DNA of 64,000 nucleotides from Diphasiastrum complanatum. Its lineage: Eukaryota > Streptophyta > Lycopodiopsida > Lycopodiales > Lycopodiaceae. The position numbers and the translations under genes were made by a program. Every line of letters starts with the position of its first letter. The first letter of the stretch is position 1. The notes under the pieces were generated by a model that saw nothing but the letters and a program-made list of their open reading frames with translations, had not been told where the DNA came from and made no database searches. Below, piece by piece: positions 35,876-46,990 of this stretch. The stretch covers positions 61,336,600-61,400,599 of the forward strand of contig CM055100.1 in NCBI GenBank assembly GCA_029204225.1, written 5' to 3'.

Positions 35876-36595
35876 AAAAAAATGGCGGTGTAGAAGGGTT
35901 TGAAATATGTGTAGGGAGGGATGTACGATGCTGTATGAAAAAGGTTTGTGAAAAATGGAGGGTTTGGAATGAAAAGTGTGTGGAAGTGGGTTGTGTTAGA
36001 TAGAACCGTATGGAATGTGGGTGGCAAATGAAATATGATGTAAAAAAAAGTGGGCATAGAATGAGGTGGGGTTAAGAAGGATGGAAAGTGGAATATCAAA
36101 ACGTGGAGGTGTTTGTCAAGGATGGTGATTTCATGAAGGTGGATATGTGAGTAATGGACTGGGCGGAAGACAAACGTTTTGTGATTTTGATTTTGATGAT
36201 GTTCAATAGTGTAACGGGAGCGTGATGGGTGTTCGCGTGACACTACCCCTAAGCATGCAAAGACTCGTAATATGATGTATTCTATCGGCGACGTTAGGTT
36301 GTAAGGTTTTAGTGATGGTGCTCGCAATGGAATGGTAACAATGGTGGTTGATAGTCTGTAGAGACAGTGTGAAGACGATAATAGAAGGATTGAACAGTTG
36401 AGCGCCAGGATCAGTCACAGGAGCAAGGAAATCGCCAATAGATCATCGTCAGAAAATGCTAGAGTTCGTACTTTGCTAAGGTGCGAATGGCGTCGTGGTG
36501 AGGGCATTTATGGACGCCGTCTTCTGGTGGCGAGCGAGATGGGACGTGCCGGTTCGGGAAATTTGAATTTAGGTCCTCCGGCCGAGATTTAAATG
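35876..36595 (-). other. Element C spacer between arrays
   Basis: Strand-biased, purine-rich on the plus strand. The 160-codon minus-strand frame here has extreme composition (His, Phe, Thr, Pro) and no conserved motif; I treat it as chance. No gene seen. Confidence 0.45.
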
Positions 36596-36869
36596 AAATG
36601 CTCCGGTTGAGATTGGAGAGAAGTGCTCCGGTTTAGATTTGAACTAAGTGCTCCAGTTGAGATTTGAACTGAGTACTCTGGTTGAGATTTGAGCTGAGTA
36701 CTCTGGTTGAGATTTGAGCTGAGTGCTCCGGTTGAGATTTGAGCTGAGTACTTCGGTTGAGATTTGAGCTGAGTGCTCCGGTTGAGATTTGAGCTGAGTG
36801 TTCCGGTTGAGATTTGAGCTGAGTGCTCCGGTTGAGATTTGAGCTGAGTGCTCCGGTTGAGATTTGAGA
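36596..36869 (-). repeat. Tandem array, 25-bp unit, about 11 copies
   Basis: Units of the form GCTCCGGTTGAGATTTGAGC plus TGAGT follow one another at exactly 25 bp. Since 25 is not a multiple of 3, three units give a 25-residue protein repeat in every frame, which is why long frames cross it. The core matches the leader array (43.0-43.8 kb). Confidence 0.95.
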
Positions 36870-37265
36870 AAACCTCATTATGAAGGAATGGATCTGTTTG
36901 ATGCAAGTGAAGAACTTCAAAGGAAAAATATGACTGTGGCTCAAAGTAGAAGTTCTTATGAATAGGTGGATCTCCAAAAATGTTTGTATGCCTGAGATAC
37001 CAGTCAGACAGAGATGAGGTGGCTAAAGTGTGAGAATCATTGCCTATGGTGTAGCCTATCATTTGTTGATCTAAAACATCCATGACCCATGAGTATGTAC
37101 ATGGAAAAGAAAATTTATAAAAAGTACATAAGTAATTGTATGAAGTATAAACAAGGAACGAGGTGAACAATAGGCATGCAAAACGAGAATTACAAGCAAG
37201 GAATGAAAATAAAATAAAGTAATAAAAATAAATAAAAATGCAGAATATATACTAGAAAAAAGATG
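36870..37265 (-). other. Element C spacer after integrase
   Basis: AT-rich, with a short frame WVMDVLDQQMIGYTIGN ... SDWYLRHTNIFGDPP that runs into the repeat array. No family recognised; probably untranslated. Confidence 0.4.
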
Positions 37266-38430
37266 TTAAATTGGGTCAACAAAGAACAACTCTTCGTAAT
37301 ACCACCTTAGACGACCACCGTTTACGACAATGTCGAGGAGTATCTCATCAAGTATTTGCAACTGGACTGCACCAATAGGAAAGATTTTATTAATAACATA
37401 TGGCCCCTCACTTCTGTATTTCAATTTGTCAGGGTGCTTCTTTGATGTATAAAGAAGCACCTGGTCACCTAAGTGTAGATCTTTATTGCGCAGGTGACGG
37501 TCATGCCAGGCCTTTTGGCGTCGTTGGTTAACTAGTTGTGCATGATAAGATATTAGTCTCGTCTCGCATAACTGGGCTAACGTAAATAGCCTGGTTTTGA
37601 GTTGTTGTTCGATTGCAGCTTTTTCACAGAGATCTGTTGAAAAAGCTTCCATGACTCGTAATGATGGGACTAAGATTTCTACTGGCATTACCGCCTCTTG
37701 ACCATATACTAAGTGAAAAGGGGTAACCCACCCAGTGGCGTTCTTCGGGGTGGTGCGGTAAGCCCAAACAGCTGAGAAAAGTTTTGTTTCCCAATTAGAA
37801 CGACTGGTTTCATCTATCTTAGTCAAAATTTTACAGATTGTCTTGTTAGTTGATTCAGCCTGGCCATTACATCTAGGGCAGTATGGTGTACTTTTTCTAT
37901 GAACAACAAGGTAATGGCATAGGAGGGTATCAACGACAACATTTAAAAAATGCATGCCACGATCACTAACTAGCTCTATGGGACATCCAAAACGTGTAAT
38001 AATGTTTTCGTAAAGAAAATGTGCGACTGTTTTTGCGTTGGCATCCTTCGTTGCTCAAGCCTCAAGCCACTTATGGCATAATCTGTGGCTATGAGGATGT
38101 AGCGAGCTTGGGTGTGTTTTGTTGCCGGACTGATTGGTCCAACAAAGTCAATCTCCCACATATGGAAGGCTTCGCCTTCTATAATGGGAGTCAGTGGAGT
38201 GAAGTCTGCTTTGGTGTTTTTCTTTGCTCGTTGACAGACATCACACGCTTTAATGACAGCAAACGTGTCTTTAAACAAAGATGGCCACCACAATCCTGCT
38301 CGAAGGATAATCTTCGTTGTGGCTTCAGCAGAAGAGTGGCCACCCCCAATGCCCTCATGAGCTTGAGATATTATCGGTCGTATCTCAGATTCATAAGCAC
38401 ATCGTCATCGTCAATGCCCCTTTTGTAAAG
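37266..38430 (-). pseudogene. Element C integrase
   Basis: Zinc-binding AHEGIGGGH ... CDVCQRAK (about 38365-38220), core start WEIDFVGPI with the first Asp, TDYA, then a frameshift near 38070 and further breaks near 37960. The third catalytic residue is kept in NGQAESTNKTICKILTKIDE (about 37890-37830), followed by WAYRTTPKNATGWVTPFHLV, YGQEAVMPVEIL and the GPY-type end DHLGDQVLLYTSKKH-like segment and SEGPYVINKIF. The protein ends at 37266 without a chromodomain. Frame damage makes it inactive. Confidence 0.92.
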
Positions 38431-39812
38431 TTGTCCCGCTATTAACTGAAAGGGTGCTATTTTTAGTAGAAATTTTTTTTTTCTCGTTGTACTTAGGCCT
38501 TCTTTTAGTCTGCTTGTTGTGAGGAACTGAGTGATCTCCTCAGCCCATAAGGGTGTAGCATCGATCTGAAAAAGGCATGCATCAGAAAGATCATCGTTGA
38601 CTGGTGTAGTTGCTTTTTCAGCACTTGGTAGTCTGGAAAGGTGGTCCGCCATGAAATTTTGGGTCCCTTTTCGAACGACTACACGGAAATTAAATTCCTC
38701 CAAAATCAACAGCCATCGAGCTATTCGTCCCGTCTTACAGGACTTATTAACAATATATAGAAGTGCTTGATGGTCTGTGTAGAATGCAAAGATTTGGCCT
38801 AATAAATAATGTCGTAGTTGTTGTACCGCATAGACCATCGCCAATGTTTCTCTCTCGGTAGTTGTATAGTTTACTTCAGGAGGCACCAGTTGCTTGCTCA
38901 AGAAACGTATGGGAAAGTCTTTGCCATACTCGTCCGGTTGCGCAAGAAGACCTCCAATGGCATACTTACTTGCGTCAGTATACACATGGAACTCTTTCGT
39001 GTAATCTGGCGAGCGGAGTATGGGAGTCGTGGTGAGGGCTGTTTTCAACTCCTCAAAGGCCTTATTTCGTTCTTCGGTCCAACGAGGATCTACCACAACT
39101 AAAGAAATGAGGCATTGGCAAAGACCATTTTATGTTTATCCTCAGGGGCTATTTGAACAAGGAAATAACTGTTAAATCCATCCAAGAAGCTGAAAGCTTC
39201 AACTCCTGCCATTTCCTCTAGGATTTGAGTCGTTAAAGGCAAGGGAAAATGGTCTTTCTTTGTAACCGCATTAAGGTTTTTGAGATCGACACAGATATGA
39301 AGCCTGCCATTTTTCTTGGGTACAACCACAATGGGTGATACCCAATCAGTATGTTGAACTTCATAAATGAAACCTGCATCCAACAATTTCTTAATATCTT
39401 CGTCGATCCTCTCACGATAGACAGGGTTAGATCGATAGGGTTTAGCCCTAATAGGCTTAACATTGTCTTCTAAAGGAATCCTATGGACGACTATTTCAGG
39501 TGGGATTCCTTTTATTTCTGTAAAATTCCATGCAAATACATCCCTGTATTTGCGAAGTAATATTTCCAAATCAGCAAGTTGGGTTGATGACAAATGTGCA
39601 CCAACAAGAACTATTCGATCTATCTCCTCGTCAAGATCTTTAAGGTTTAGAGGAATGGTCTTAGCAGGTCCTTCAAAGGAGTTGGAATCTGGTGCAGGCT
39701 TCCGATGTGGCTGTGGTACCTGGATAACAACGTCATCCAGTGTAAAGTCTTTGAACTTCTGTGGAAGATCAAAAGGCGGGTCCACAAAATTTTCTGGGAC
39801 TTTGGGAATCAT
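38371..39812 (-). pseudogene. Element C RT (catalytic core deleted) and RNase H
   Basis: RT starts around 39500 with IRAKPYRSNPVYRERIDEDI, VSPIVVVPKKNGRLHICVDL, KKDHFPLPLTTQILEEMAG and FSFLDGFNSYFLVQIAPEDK, all Gypsy-type. At about 39100 it jumps from KMVFANASF straight to DPRWTEERNKAFEELKTAL, which is the connection after RT. The YXDD catalytic box, thumb and roughly 100 residues are missing. RNase H is well kept: FHVYTDASKYAIGGLLAQ, TTERETLAMVYAVQQLRHYL, YTDHQALLYI and ADHLSRLPS. It ends with the usual Gypsy hinge before integrase. Confidence 0.92.
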
Positions 39813-40031
39813 CTGAGTTGATTCACTACCGGACTTGGAAGCTTGGTCAGATTGTTTAGTTTATGTCCCTTTGGACAAGGGCTTGATCGGCTGTTTAAGA
39901 TTCTCACGCATCTGTTTTTGATGCTCGGTTAAGTTTGTATCAATAACTTTAGTTTTTTGTAACCGAGGTTTTTGTTGTTTTTGAGTGGGCGGTGTTGGTG
40001 CCTCACTTATCAGATCGTTGTCGATTGTATC

Positions 40032-40972
40032 CTAGACTTCGTCGGGATACACATCCCATGTATATACTTTGGGTTTGGGCTTGTATGTTGGGGTGTTGGG
40101 TACCTTGGATGTCAGTTGGACGTGAGCCAACGGTCCTGGTGTCGATATCTCCTTAGGAATTGTTTTTGGCTGATAAGATTGTGCATCTAGATATAGGAGT
40201 ACATGTTCATCCGTCATGTCTACATCATCCATGGAAAGAATACCTTCTTCCGAAACATGGGCGGTAGAGACACTAGGTTCTCCTGGGCACCACGCTATAG
40301 GAATTGGGTCAATCATCATAAGTGGGATGATGGGTGTGTCAATGTCTGTAGAAGATGGGAGAATATCCACATCCGTTGTAGCAGTTTCGATACAACATCG
40401 ATTGGAATCAGTATAGTTCACAGTGGCTAGTGCGTGAGCCCAAATGATTATGTCCGTGGATCTTGTACAGTGACCTTTTGGTTGGATCGGGATGCTATCT
40501 GATTCGTCATATGTTGCGGATGACCAATCATCGTATACCTTGGCAGGCTTGACATGGCGTGTTGAGTCAACCGTGACTCGTTTATCGTGGTTACCAAAGG
40601 TAATTTTGCTATGCTTCTAATCTTGGACAACACTTGCCATCTGGAGCCAGGGTGTACCAAGAAGGAGTTTATATGTATTGTTATCTTCTGGTAAATCTAA
40701 GATGACACAATCTAGCACAAATTTGACACCTACTATGTGAACTTTATATTTGATAAATGACCAATAGGGTCAGTAACTCGTTGATCAGCCAGGCAAAGTT
40801 TATATCGTGGTTGATCGAGGGTATGAAAGCCCCATGACTTTGCTAATGACAAAGCCATGATATTAACGCCTGATCCGCTATCTAAGATAGCATATACTAC
40901 GAGATAGTCTTTATAGGACAAAGGTAGGGTGATGCTAGTCCCCTTAGCAACACCTATATTCAACAGATTCAT
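40032..40972 (-). pseudogene. Element C protease and protease-RT linker
   Basis: The frame from 40972 reads SITLPLSYKDYLVVYAILDSGSGVNIMALSL, with the retropepsin DSGS box, then LCLADQRVTDPIGHLSNIKF, a normal Gypsy protease. The region 40660-40032 is a variable linker (PSSTDIDTPIIPLMMIDPIP and similar) broken by stops and shifts. No extra domain is recognised in it. Confidence 0.8.
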
Positions 40973-41419
40973 AGGAATCTAGAGAATTTTAGGAATCTAT
41001 TTTGTTTCCCGCTGTTCATCATGAATTGTAGGCAGCTGAAAATTTTGATGGATATAACGTTGAAGCCCAGTGAAGGATTTTATTGCGGTATGAAACGACA
41101 TGGTGAGTTGAGCTTGCAAGAGGTCAGAAAATACTTCAAGTCCCTGTAGGGATTGCTCCTTTTTGGGGATATGAGCTGAGAATAGACTTTCTATATGTTC
41201 TTATTCTTGCAAAAACTCATCTCAAAACTCATTGTATCGTCGTTGTTCCACCTTTGGGTCTGGGTAATCTTTTGGTAATGTGGAAGCCGTCAAGTGGCTT
41301 CCCTGGGGGTCGGCTGATTTGACAATATTTTGCTGCTATTCTTGTTGTTGACGTTGTGCTCTAGTGAGAACTCTAACAAGTTCGAATGAGATATGACGTG
41401 CTGGAAGAATCTTGTTAGG

Positions 41420-42971
41420 TTATTTAGGACAATCCTTGAAACTGTGTTTACGGACACAGTCGGGACATTCCGCATGGTATTGATTTTTTACTTTACAGTC
41501 AGCCATGAAATGTCCCGTTTCACCACAAATAAAGCAGCGATTGCTCATTGGGCCTGTGGCAATAGCATAACCATCTTGGATGGCTAGTTGTGCTGGATTT
41601 TCTGGTGGTGTTGAATACTCATCTCGTTTGCACGAGCATGAGTTGTCGGTTTGATAATGTTGAGAACTAGCAGATGGAAGTGTTGTATCTTGATGATAGG
41701 ACTGATCGTAGGAGTTTTCAACAAGATGTGTTTGTGTAGACTCCCGAGGATTTCTATGTTTTTGTGGTCCTAGGTCTAGTTGTCCTCTTGGAGGTGGTCC
41801 TAAGAGTGCCAGCTGTGGTTGAGGTTCATGTCTAGGTTGTCTGGGCAACTCTTGTATATAGACTTGGTTGTTTCGTGGTTGTTAGTGCGTGTGTTGGTTT
41901 TGTGAAACAAACGGTTGTCGAGGAGGTAGGTATGTCCCATAAAGTCACAGATTTCACATTTGATCAAGGAAGTATCTGGGACCGGTTGGTATGAAGTGCA
42001 CTCACTACCAGTGTGTGCACCTCGACAGTGAGGGCACCACGTGTTCTCTCGTCTATGGTGGATTTGGCCAGTGGGTAACTGAGCTGACATTGAACTCTGG
42101 ATAGACTTAAGAGTGTTTTGAAACTCTTTCGTGAGTTTCTCCATCTGTTGTTGGTGTTGCTGGTTAAGCAACTCCACCTGTGTTTTCCACAATTGTTCTC
42201 GAGTTTCGTCGTTTGGTCGAGCTTCTTGGACAACACAATGTGCTCTCCGTTCATGTGGTTCATCGACATCAGAGCCCTCATTTCCTCTCGAATGGTGTCA
42301 GACATGGCTTGTTTCAATGATGTATATTCATCATTGGAACAAAGTTCACGTCTTATCCATCGTGAGAGTCCAACGAGGAACCAAATTATGAGCATAGACT
42401 CAGTGGGTTGTTCTTGTACCTGACTTTTTAATCTTTTAAATCGTTCAATATAGTCACGTACTTTCTTGTCTTTTGTCATTTTGATGTTACTTAGCTTGAC
42501 AAAAGGGATTTCTATCAAGCGAAATGGCTTGAAGCGTTTGATAAAGGCCTCCTTCAAGAGTGACCAGTCACGTTTATCTTCACGATCAAGGTTAAAAAAC
42601 CACTCTCGTGCGCGATCGATCATGGTCATCGAAAAGAGCTGTACCATGGCTTCCGGTGATGTCTCGCCATAGACGTCACATGCGTTCTCAAAGACTTGAA
42701 GAAATCTTTGAGGATCAGTGTTACCATCATACTTAGGTAAATCTAGCTTTGGGTTAGGTTTTTCAATACGTGGAACATTATTCGCAAAAGCTCCGTTTAA
42801 GTGAGCTCTTGCATGTGAAGATTCGGCAGCATGAAAATGTGGTCGTTCATATGGAGCTTCTTAATGCATGGGCTCCCATCTGTCGAAAGGGTTGGTGGAT
42901 GGATCTTGGATTTGGAATTTCATCCGGGAATTTCTGTTAAATCGAGCTTGTTCGGTGGATGGGGAGACCAT
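41420..42971 (-). pseudogene. Element C gag
   Basis: ATG at 42971 opens MVSPSTEQARFNRNSRMKF; codon 37 is TAA (42861-42863). The same frame then holds the Gypsy gag core: ANNVPRIEKPNPKLDLPKYD, VYGETSPEAMVQLFSMTMID, AREWFFNLDREDKRDWSLLK, EAFIKRFKPFRLIEIPFVKL and KVRDYIERFKRLKSQV. The frame shifts near 42200 into a Gln-rich coiled segment (QVELLNQQHQQQMEKLTKEF), a Cys/His cluster CPHCRGAHTGSEC and, after another shift near 41850, the zinc knuckle CFICGETGHFMADC with a further CPDCVRKHSFKDC. So the nucleocapsid part carries several metal-binding motifs. Confidence 0.88.
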
Positions 42972-43009
42972 CTCTGGTGGATAGTCCTCCGTACGATCTA
43001 AAGATCAGT

Positions 43010-43780
43010 TGAGATCTGAGAGTATCTGTCGGTCGAGAACTGACGCGAGGGCGTCGATCGAGATCTGACGCGAGGTTGTCGGTCGAGATCTGACACGAGG
43101 TCGTCGATTGAGTTCTGACGCGAGGTTGTTGGTTGAGATGTCAATAGAAGGCGTCGATTAAGATCTGACTATGGCCTCCGGTTGAGATTCGAGAGAAGTG
43201 CACCGGTTGAGATCTGACAGAAACGCGCCGATTGAGATTGAACTGAACACCGGTTGAGATGTGAGCAAGTGCTCTGGTTGAGATTTGAAAGAATCACTTC
43301 GGTTGAGATTCGAGAGAAGTGCACCGGTTGAGATTTGATGGAAACGCGCCAATTGAGATCTAACTGAACACTTCGGTTGAGATGCAAGCAAGTGCTTTGG
43401 TTGAGATTTGAAAGAAGCACTTCGGTTGAGATTCGAGAGAAGTGCACCGATTGAGATCTGACGAAAACGCCCCAGTTGAGATCAAACTGAACACTTCGGT
43501 TGAGATGCGAGCAAGTGCTCCGATTGAGATTTGAAAGAAGCACTTTGGTTGAGAGTTGTAAGAAGTGCTCCGGTTGAGATCAGGACTAAAGGGTCCGACC
43601 GAGATCTAACTGAAGACTTCGATCGAGATGCAAAGGAACGCTTCAGTTGAGATTAGGTCTGAAGGGTCCGGTTGAGATTTGAAGATTTCCTTCGGTCGAA
43701 ATGGCAAAGAGGTCTTCGGTCGAAATCTGGACAAATGGCTCTGGTCGAGATTTGGAAGAAGACCTTCGGCTGAGGTAAAA
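43010..43780 (-). repeat. Element C leader array of a 24-25-bp motif with higher-order units
   Basis: Dozens of diverged copies of a motif with core CGGTTGAGAT (plus-strand sense) spaced about 24-25 bp. Between about 43184 and 43560 blocks of five motifs form higher-order units of about 122 bp: GAGATTCGAGAGAAGTGCACC recurs at about 43184, 43305 and 43428. Frames through it are artefacts. It fills the untranslated leader between the primer site and gag. Confidence 0.88.
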
Positions 43781-44020
43781 CTCAGGAGATGTCAGGATAT
43801 TGAAGTAGTGGCTCGGTCGAGAGATAGTAGGTAGCAGTCCGGTCCAGTCTTGAGTCGTGGAGCTCGGCTTGGTAAGGATCGTGAGACCCCAGTTGAGAAA
43901 TGGGCGGCACGTCGGTCAGGACCGAAGTGGGGGGATCTTTAATGAATGTGTAGCAGATCTTAGGACAATTGTTTTGCAACACAGATGAAAGAGATATGGC
44001 TTGGTTTAACGTTTGTGTAG

Positions 44021-44036
44021 CTGTGCAATGGCGCCA
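44021..44036 (-). other. Element C primer-binding site
   Basis: Minus strand TGGCGCCATTGCACAG, two bases after the LTR end. TGGCGCC primer sites are usual in plant Tat/Athila Gypsy elements. Confidence 0.8.
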
Positions 44037-44038
44037 AA

Positions 44039-45219
44039 TGTTCACACATTCTTTGAATCTGTGAACACGGTTCTTGTGTTTTGTTTACCTCTTCTTTAGT
44101 TACGGTTCTTTATGTTTTTTCTTCTTATTAGAACAGTTACAAAGCAGAAGCGTTACTCAGATTTCAACATGTATTTTCCAGCCTGTCAGTGAGAGACACG
44201 GTTTCAATGCTCAACTACATGCAGAAACCGACCATGTAACCATCTTTAGCTCAAGAGGATCAACGTTTTGGAATAGGGAGCAGACCTACCACTATCTATT
44301 GAATCAGAAATCAATCAAGAACAAGATTAACTACTGAACAAGAAACAAGAAACTAGATTCCTAACAACATTTGACAGTCCAAGAATCAAGAAACACTCAT
44401 TTCTTGATTCTTAGAATGCCCAAAAATGCCCAAGAACAATCAAGAACTGGAAAGTAAGAGAGTATGCAAGATCTACACCACTATTCCAGCCTATTTAGTA
44501 TACTTGAATGCTGATTTCTACGTTATTCCATAAACAAGAAGTGAATTCTAATCCACAACTAGCAAGAAACTAGAAAACAAGAAACTAGTTAATCCACAAT
44601 GCAAGGAATTCAAGCATCCTCATAGAAATTTCACTCAAGATCATTGCCATGAACAAGGAGCTTAGCAATTATCAAGAACTCGTGGAGGATCCTCGTTATT
44701 TGCTCAAGAGAACTTGACAATACATTCAAAGCTCCCTCACAAGAGAGGGGGGCCCTTAAATAATTAAGAAGGCTATCCATGTGGAGCCCAAGTGGCAATT
44801 CCACCAAATTAGAAATTACATGTGGAATATGCCCTTCCACTAAAGGTCACCATCAAAAGGTGGCTCACTCTAACTAATTTATTTACAAAGCCTAGGAAAT
44901 ATGACTAGCTCCTACATGGTCGTTCATTCTTTGGGATACACCATGTAGGCTCACATAGATATTTCACTGTCATCCTAGCTAGTAGTTTCTCGGCTCTCAT
45001 GCTCGGCTCTCAGTTTCTTCTACTCTCCTCCTTCTGAGACCTCCTTGGTCATGGGTGAGAGGTATTCCGTGTCTTCGGCTTGGCTCGGCATCTGGGGATT
45101 CTCTGGAATCTGCTAACATTATCCACCCCTAATCTGTTGCAGGGCCCACTGCAACATCGGTGATGTCTTTCGCTTGGCACTTGGAAAAGCGTGGATCTTC
45201 GTTCGCTTCCGAAAAACCA
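44039..45219 (-). mobile_element. Element C 5' LTR
   Basis: 1181 bp; ends in GTGTGAACA directly before the primer site. The TATA-like box is at 44755-44763. A 69-codon frame inside it also occurs in the 3' copy and in the related LTR at 9.2 kb; it is LTR sequence, not a gene. Confidence 0.92.
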
Positions 45220-45300
45220 GGTGGCACATGGTGGCACTTTCAGGCTACTGAACCAATTCTTGTTATCTGTCATGTGTCTTGTGGCTCCTGAGTCAATATA
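45220..45300. repeat. Filler plus duplicated B flank at the right edge of element C
   Basis: After the C LTR come 14 bp of filler (GGTGGCACATGGTG, itself close to the next bases), then 67 bp (45234-45300) that repeat 30762-30828 on the left side of C with three mismatches. The copied segment codes for B protease. Confidence 0.9.
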
Positions 45301-46200
45301 CCACGCTTGATCATCTTGATTAGATGACAATGCAGATATGAAGACGCTAGAGTCTTCAATATCACCCTCATCGACAAGGTTACCTGCTTGCTTTGGTTTT
45401 CCCTTGGCTTGTTCCGCTAGAAATTTGCGACATTCTCTCTTCCAATGGCCCTTTTTACCACAATGAAAGCACTTGCCTTTCTTCTTGGTCTTATTGGAAG
45501 ATCCCTCATCCTCTTGAGACTTGGCAAATTGCTATTTAGACTTCTTCTTGCCCTTGCCCTTGCCTTGTTATTGACGTGTTGCAAGTGCCTGATCGTCAGT
45601 ATTTTGACCTCTAGCTTTCACCATTTCTCGTCGTTGCTCTTCCTGCATCAAGATTCCTATGAGCTCGTCAGAGGTTGGAAATCTTTCTCTTGATCCTATT
45701 CCACTCACAAACATCTGATAGGATTCTACAATGCCGCACAATGCATTATGCACCAGCTCCACATCACGTATGTGCTCACCAATAGAATGCAGTTCATCCC
45801 TCATTGTCTTGATTCTGGTCATGTACGTCTAAATGTGCTCTCCTTGTTCCATGTAGGCACTATTCAGCTTTGACTTCATAAACATGATTCTAGATGGATT
45901 TGACGTCTCGAACTACTCCTTTAGCACATCCCATGCATGTCTGAGTGTAACAACATCACAAATGTGGGTAATGATGTGATCCTTCATTGACAAGTTAATG
46001 AAGGTCAAAGCTTTCCTCATCTTTTTGTCGAACACTTTGATATCCGCTTCATTTGGAGGCCTTCTCTCATCACCTGTGATGACTTCCTACACGTCTTTCT
46101 CCATCAGTATGTTCTTCGTTTTGAATTTCCACACTGCATAGTTGGAAATCCCGTCCAATTTGCTACTTTCACGCAAAATGGACTCTCCCATGTTTGCCAT
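45235..46200 (-). pseudogene. Element B gag and start of protease
   Basis: ATG at 46200 opens MANMGESILRESSKL and SNYAVWKFKTKNILMEKDV, then the UBN2-type gag core (AWDVLKE, MTRIKTMRDELHSIGEHIRD, ELVHNALCGIVESYQMFVSG, SDELIGILMQEEQRREMVKA). The zinc knuckle CFHCGKKGHWKREC is intact, and protease begins with YIDSGATRHMT. At least four in-frame stops interrupt it (near 46088, 45916, 45830 and 45570). At 45235 it meets filler sequence and then the LTR of element C. Codons of the same region reappear on the left side of C. Confidence 0.92.
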
Positions 46201-46973
46201 CGCAAAACTGCTTGAAACTTCTGCCGTAAAACAGTATGTCGAGGCCAACTGTGATGTCAGAAGTTGAAAATAATGACCTGCACTTTTTCTCTTACCAGGC
46301 CACTCGCCGCTTTTCCACCAATTTGAAAGCCAAATCGGCATCGCCTTCCGAAATGCACTCAGTCGTCAACTCCCAACTACGTGCCTAGTGGAATGGTGAA
46401 ATCACTTTTGGCGCACTTCGAACACTCTCTCCGTTGCAATTACTCTAGTTTTTTGTACTGTACTTGTAGTACAATCCGGGTGTCCTTCGTTTGGAGGTTA
46501 TAGCCTTTCGTTTGGGTCAAAGCGGACAATAGACCCAAAAATAGGGATTCTTCTTGTTTTTGAACTGTTTCTTCACCTTGAAGAAACTTCACTCTTCACT
46601 TGTGAAGGGACCCAACTCAACTTTCAATGTGAAAATTTTTATTGAAGTTGAAGGCCAGAATGCACTTCAATTCTTCAGGGCCCACTTCAGTTAAATCCAA
46701 CGATAGGTTTCAATTCTGTGACACTGACTGCAAACACCAAATAGCCTTCCTTCGGAATTTCAAAATTCTATTTGCTGAGGTTCTGATTCAGCCGACAACC
46801 CTTGTCTCTGAATCCTCACACAGTCTCAAGCTTACCAAGCTTCTATGTGCTAAACTCTCTGCACCAGTGTTTCTCCTTCCGTCTTCAATCTGTCGTAAAC
46901 CGCGAACATTCAGAAGACAGTTCTCCCGAAGCTCTCTTCAATAGCAATGTTGTACTGTGTACACTCCCTGTAC

Positions 46974-46988
46974 GACTTTGATACCAAC
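46974..46988 (-). other. Element B primer-binding site
   Basis: Minus strand TTGGTATCAAAGTCG follows the LTR end after two or three spacer bases. It differs from the Met-type TGGTATCAGAGC at two places. Confidence 0.75.
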
Positions 46989-46990
46989 TT

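Larger units (their letters stand above)
30829..45219 (-). mobile_element. Element C: large Ty3/Gypsy (Tat/Athila-like) retrotransposon inside B
   Basis: 14.4 kb, LTRs 30829-32029 and 44039-45219 with TG...CA ends. The primer site is TGGCGCC type. Order on the minus strand: leader with repeat arrays, gag, protease, RT, RNase H, integrase, two more repeat arrays, then a 3.4-kb sense ORF of unknown family. Integrase after RNase H makes it Ty3/Gypsy; absence of a chromodomain and the primer type point to Tat/Athila. No 5-bp target duplication is present; instead 67 bp of B are present on both sides with 14 bp of filler on the right. No clear polypurine tract adjoins the 3' LTR. RT lacks its catalytic centre. 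Confidence 0.9.

Noticed and set aside
35845-36327. 160-codon minus-strand frame in element C
   Set aside because: Extreme His/Phe/Thr/Pro composition from strand-biased sequence, no conserved motif, and it runs into a repeat array.
36596-36869. Evenly spaced 25-bp repeats that look a little like a CRISPR array
   Set aside because: Units are head to tail with no unique spacers, lie in a plant Gypsy element, and there are no cas genes.
36589-37170. 193-codon frame with repeated SQPEHSAQIST-type peptides
   Set aside because: Produced by the 25-bp tandem DNA repeat; similar peptides appear in other frames, so no coding selection is evident.
46642-46944. 100-codon plus-strand frame in the B leader
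   Set aside because: It is antisense to the untranslated leader of B, and the D counterpart does not keep it.
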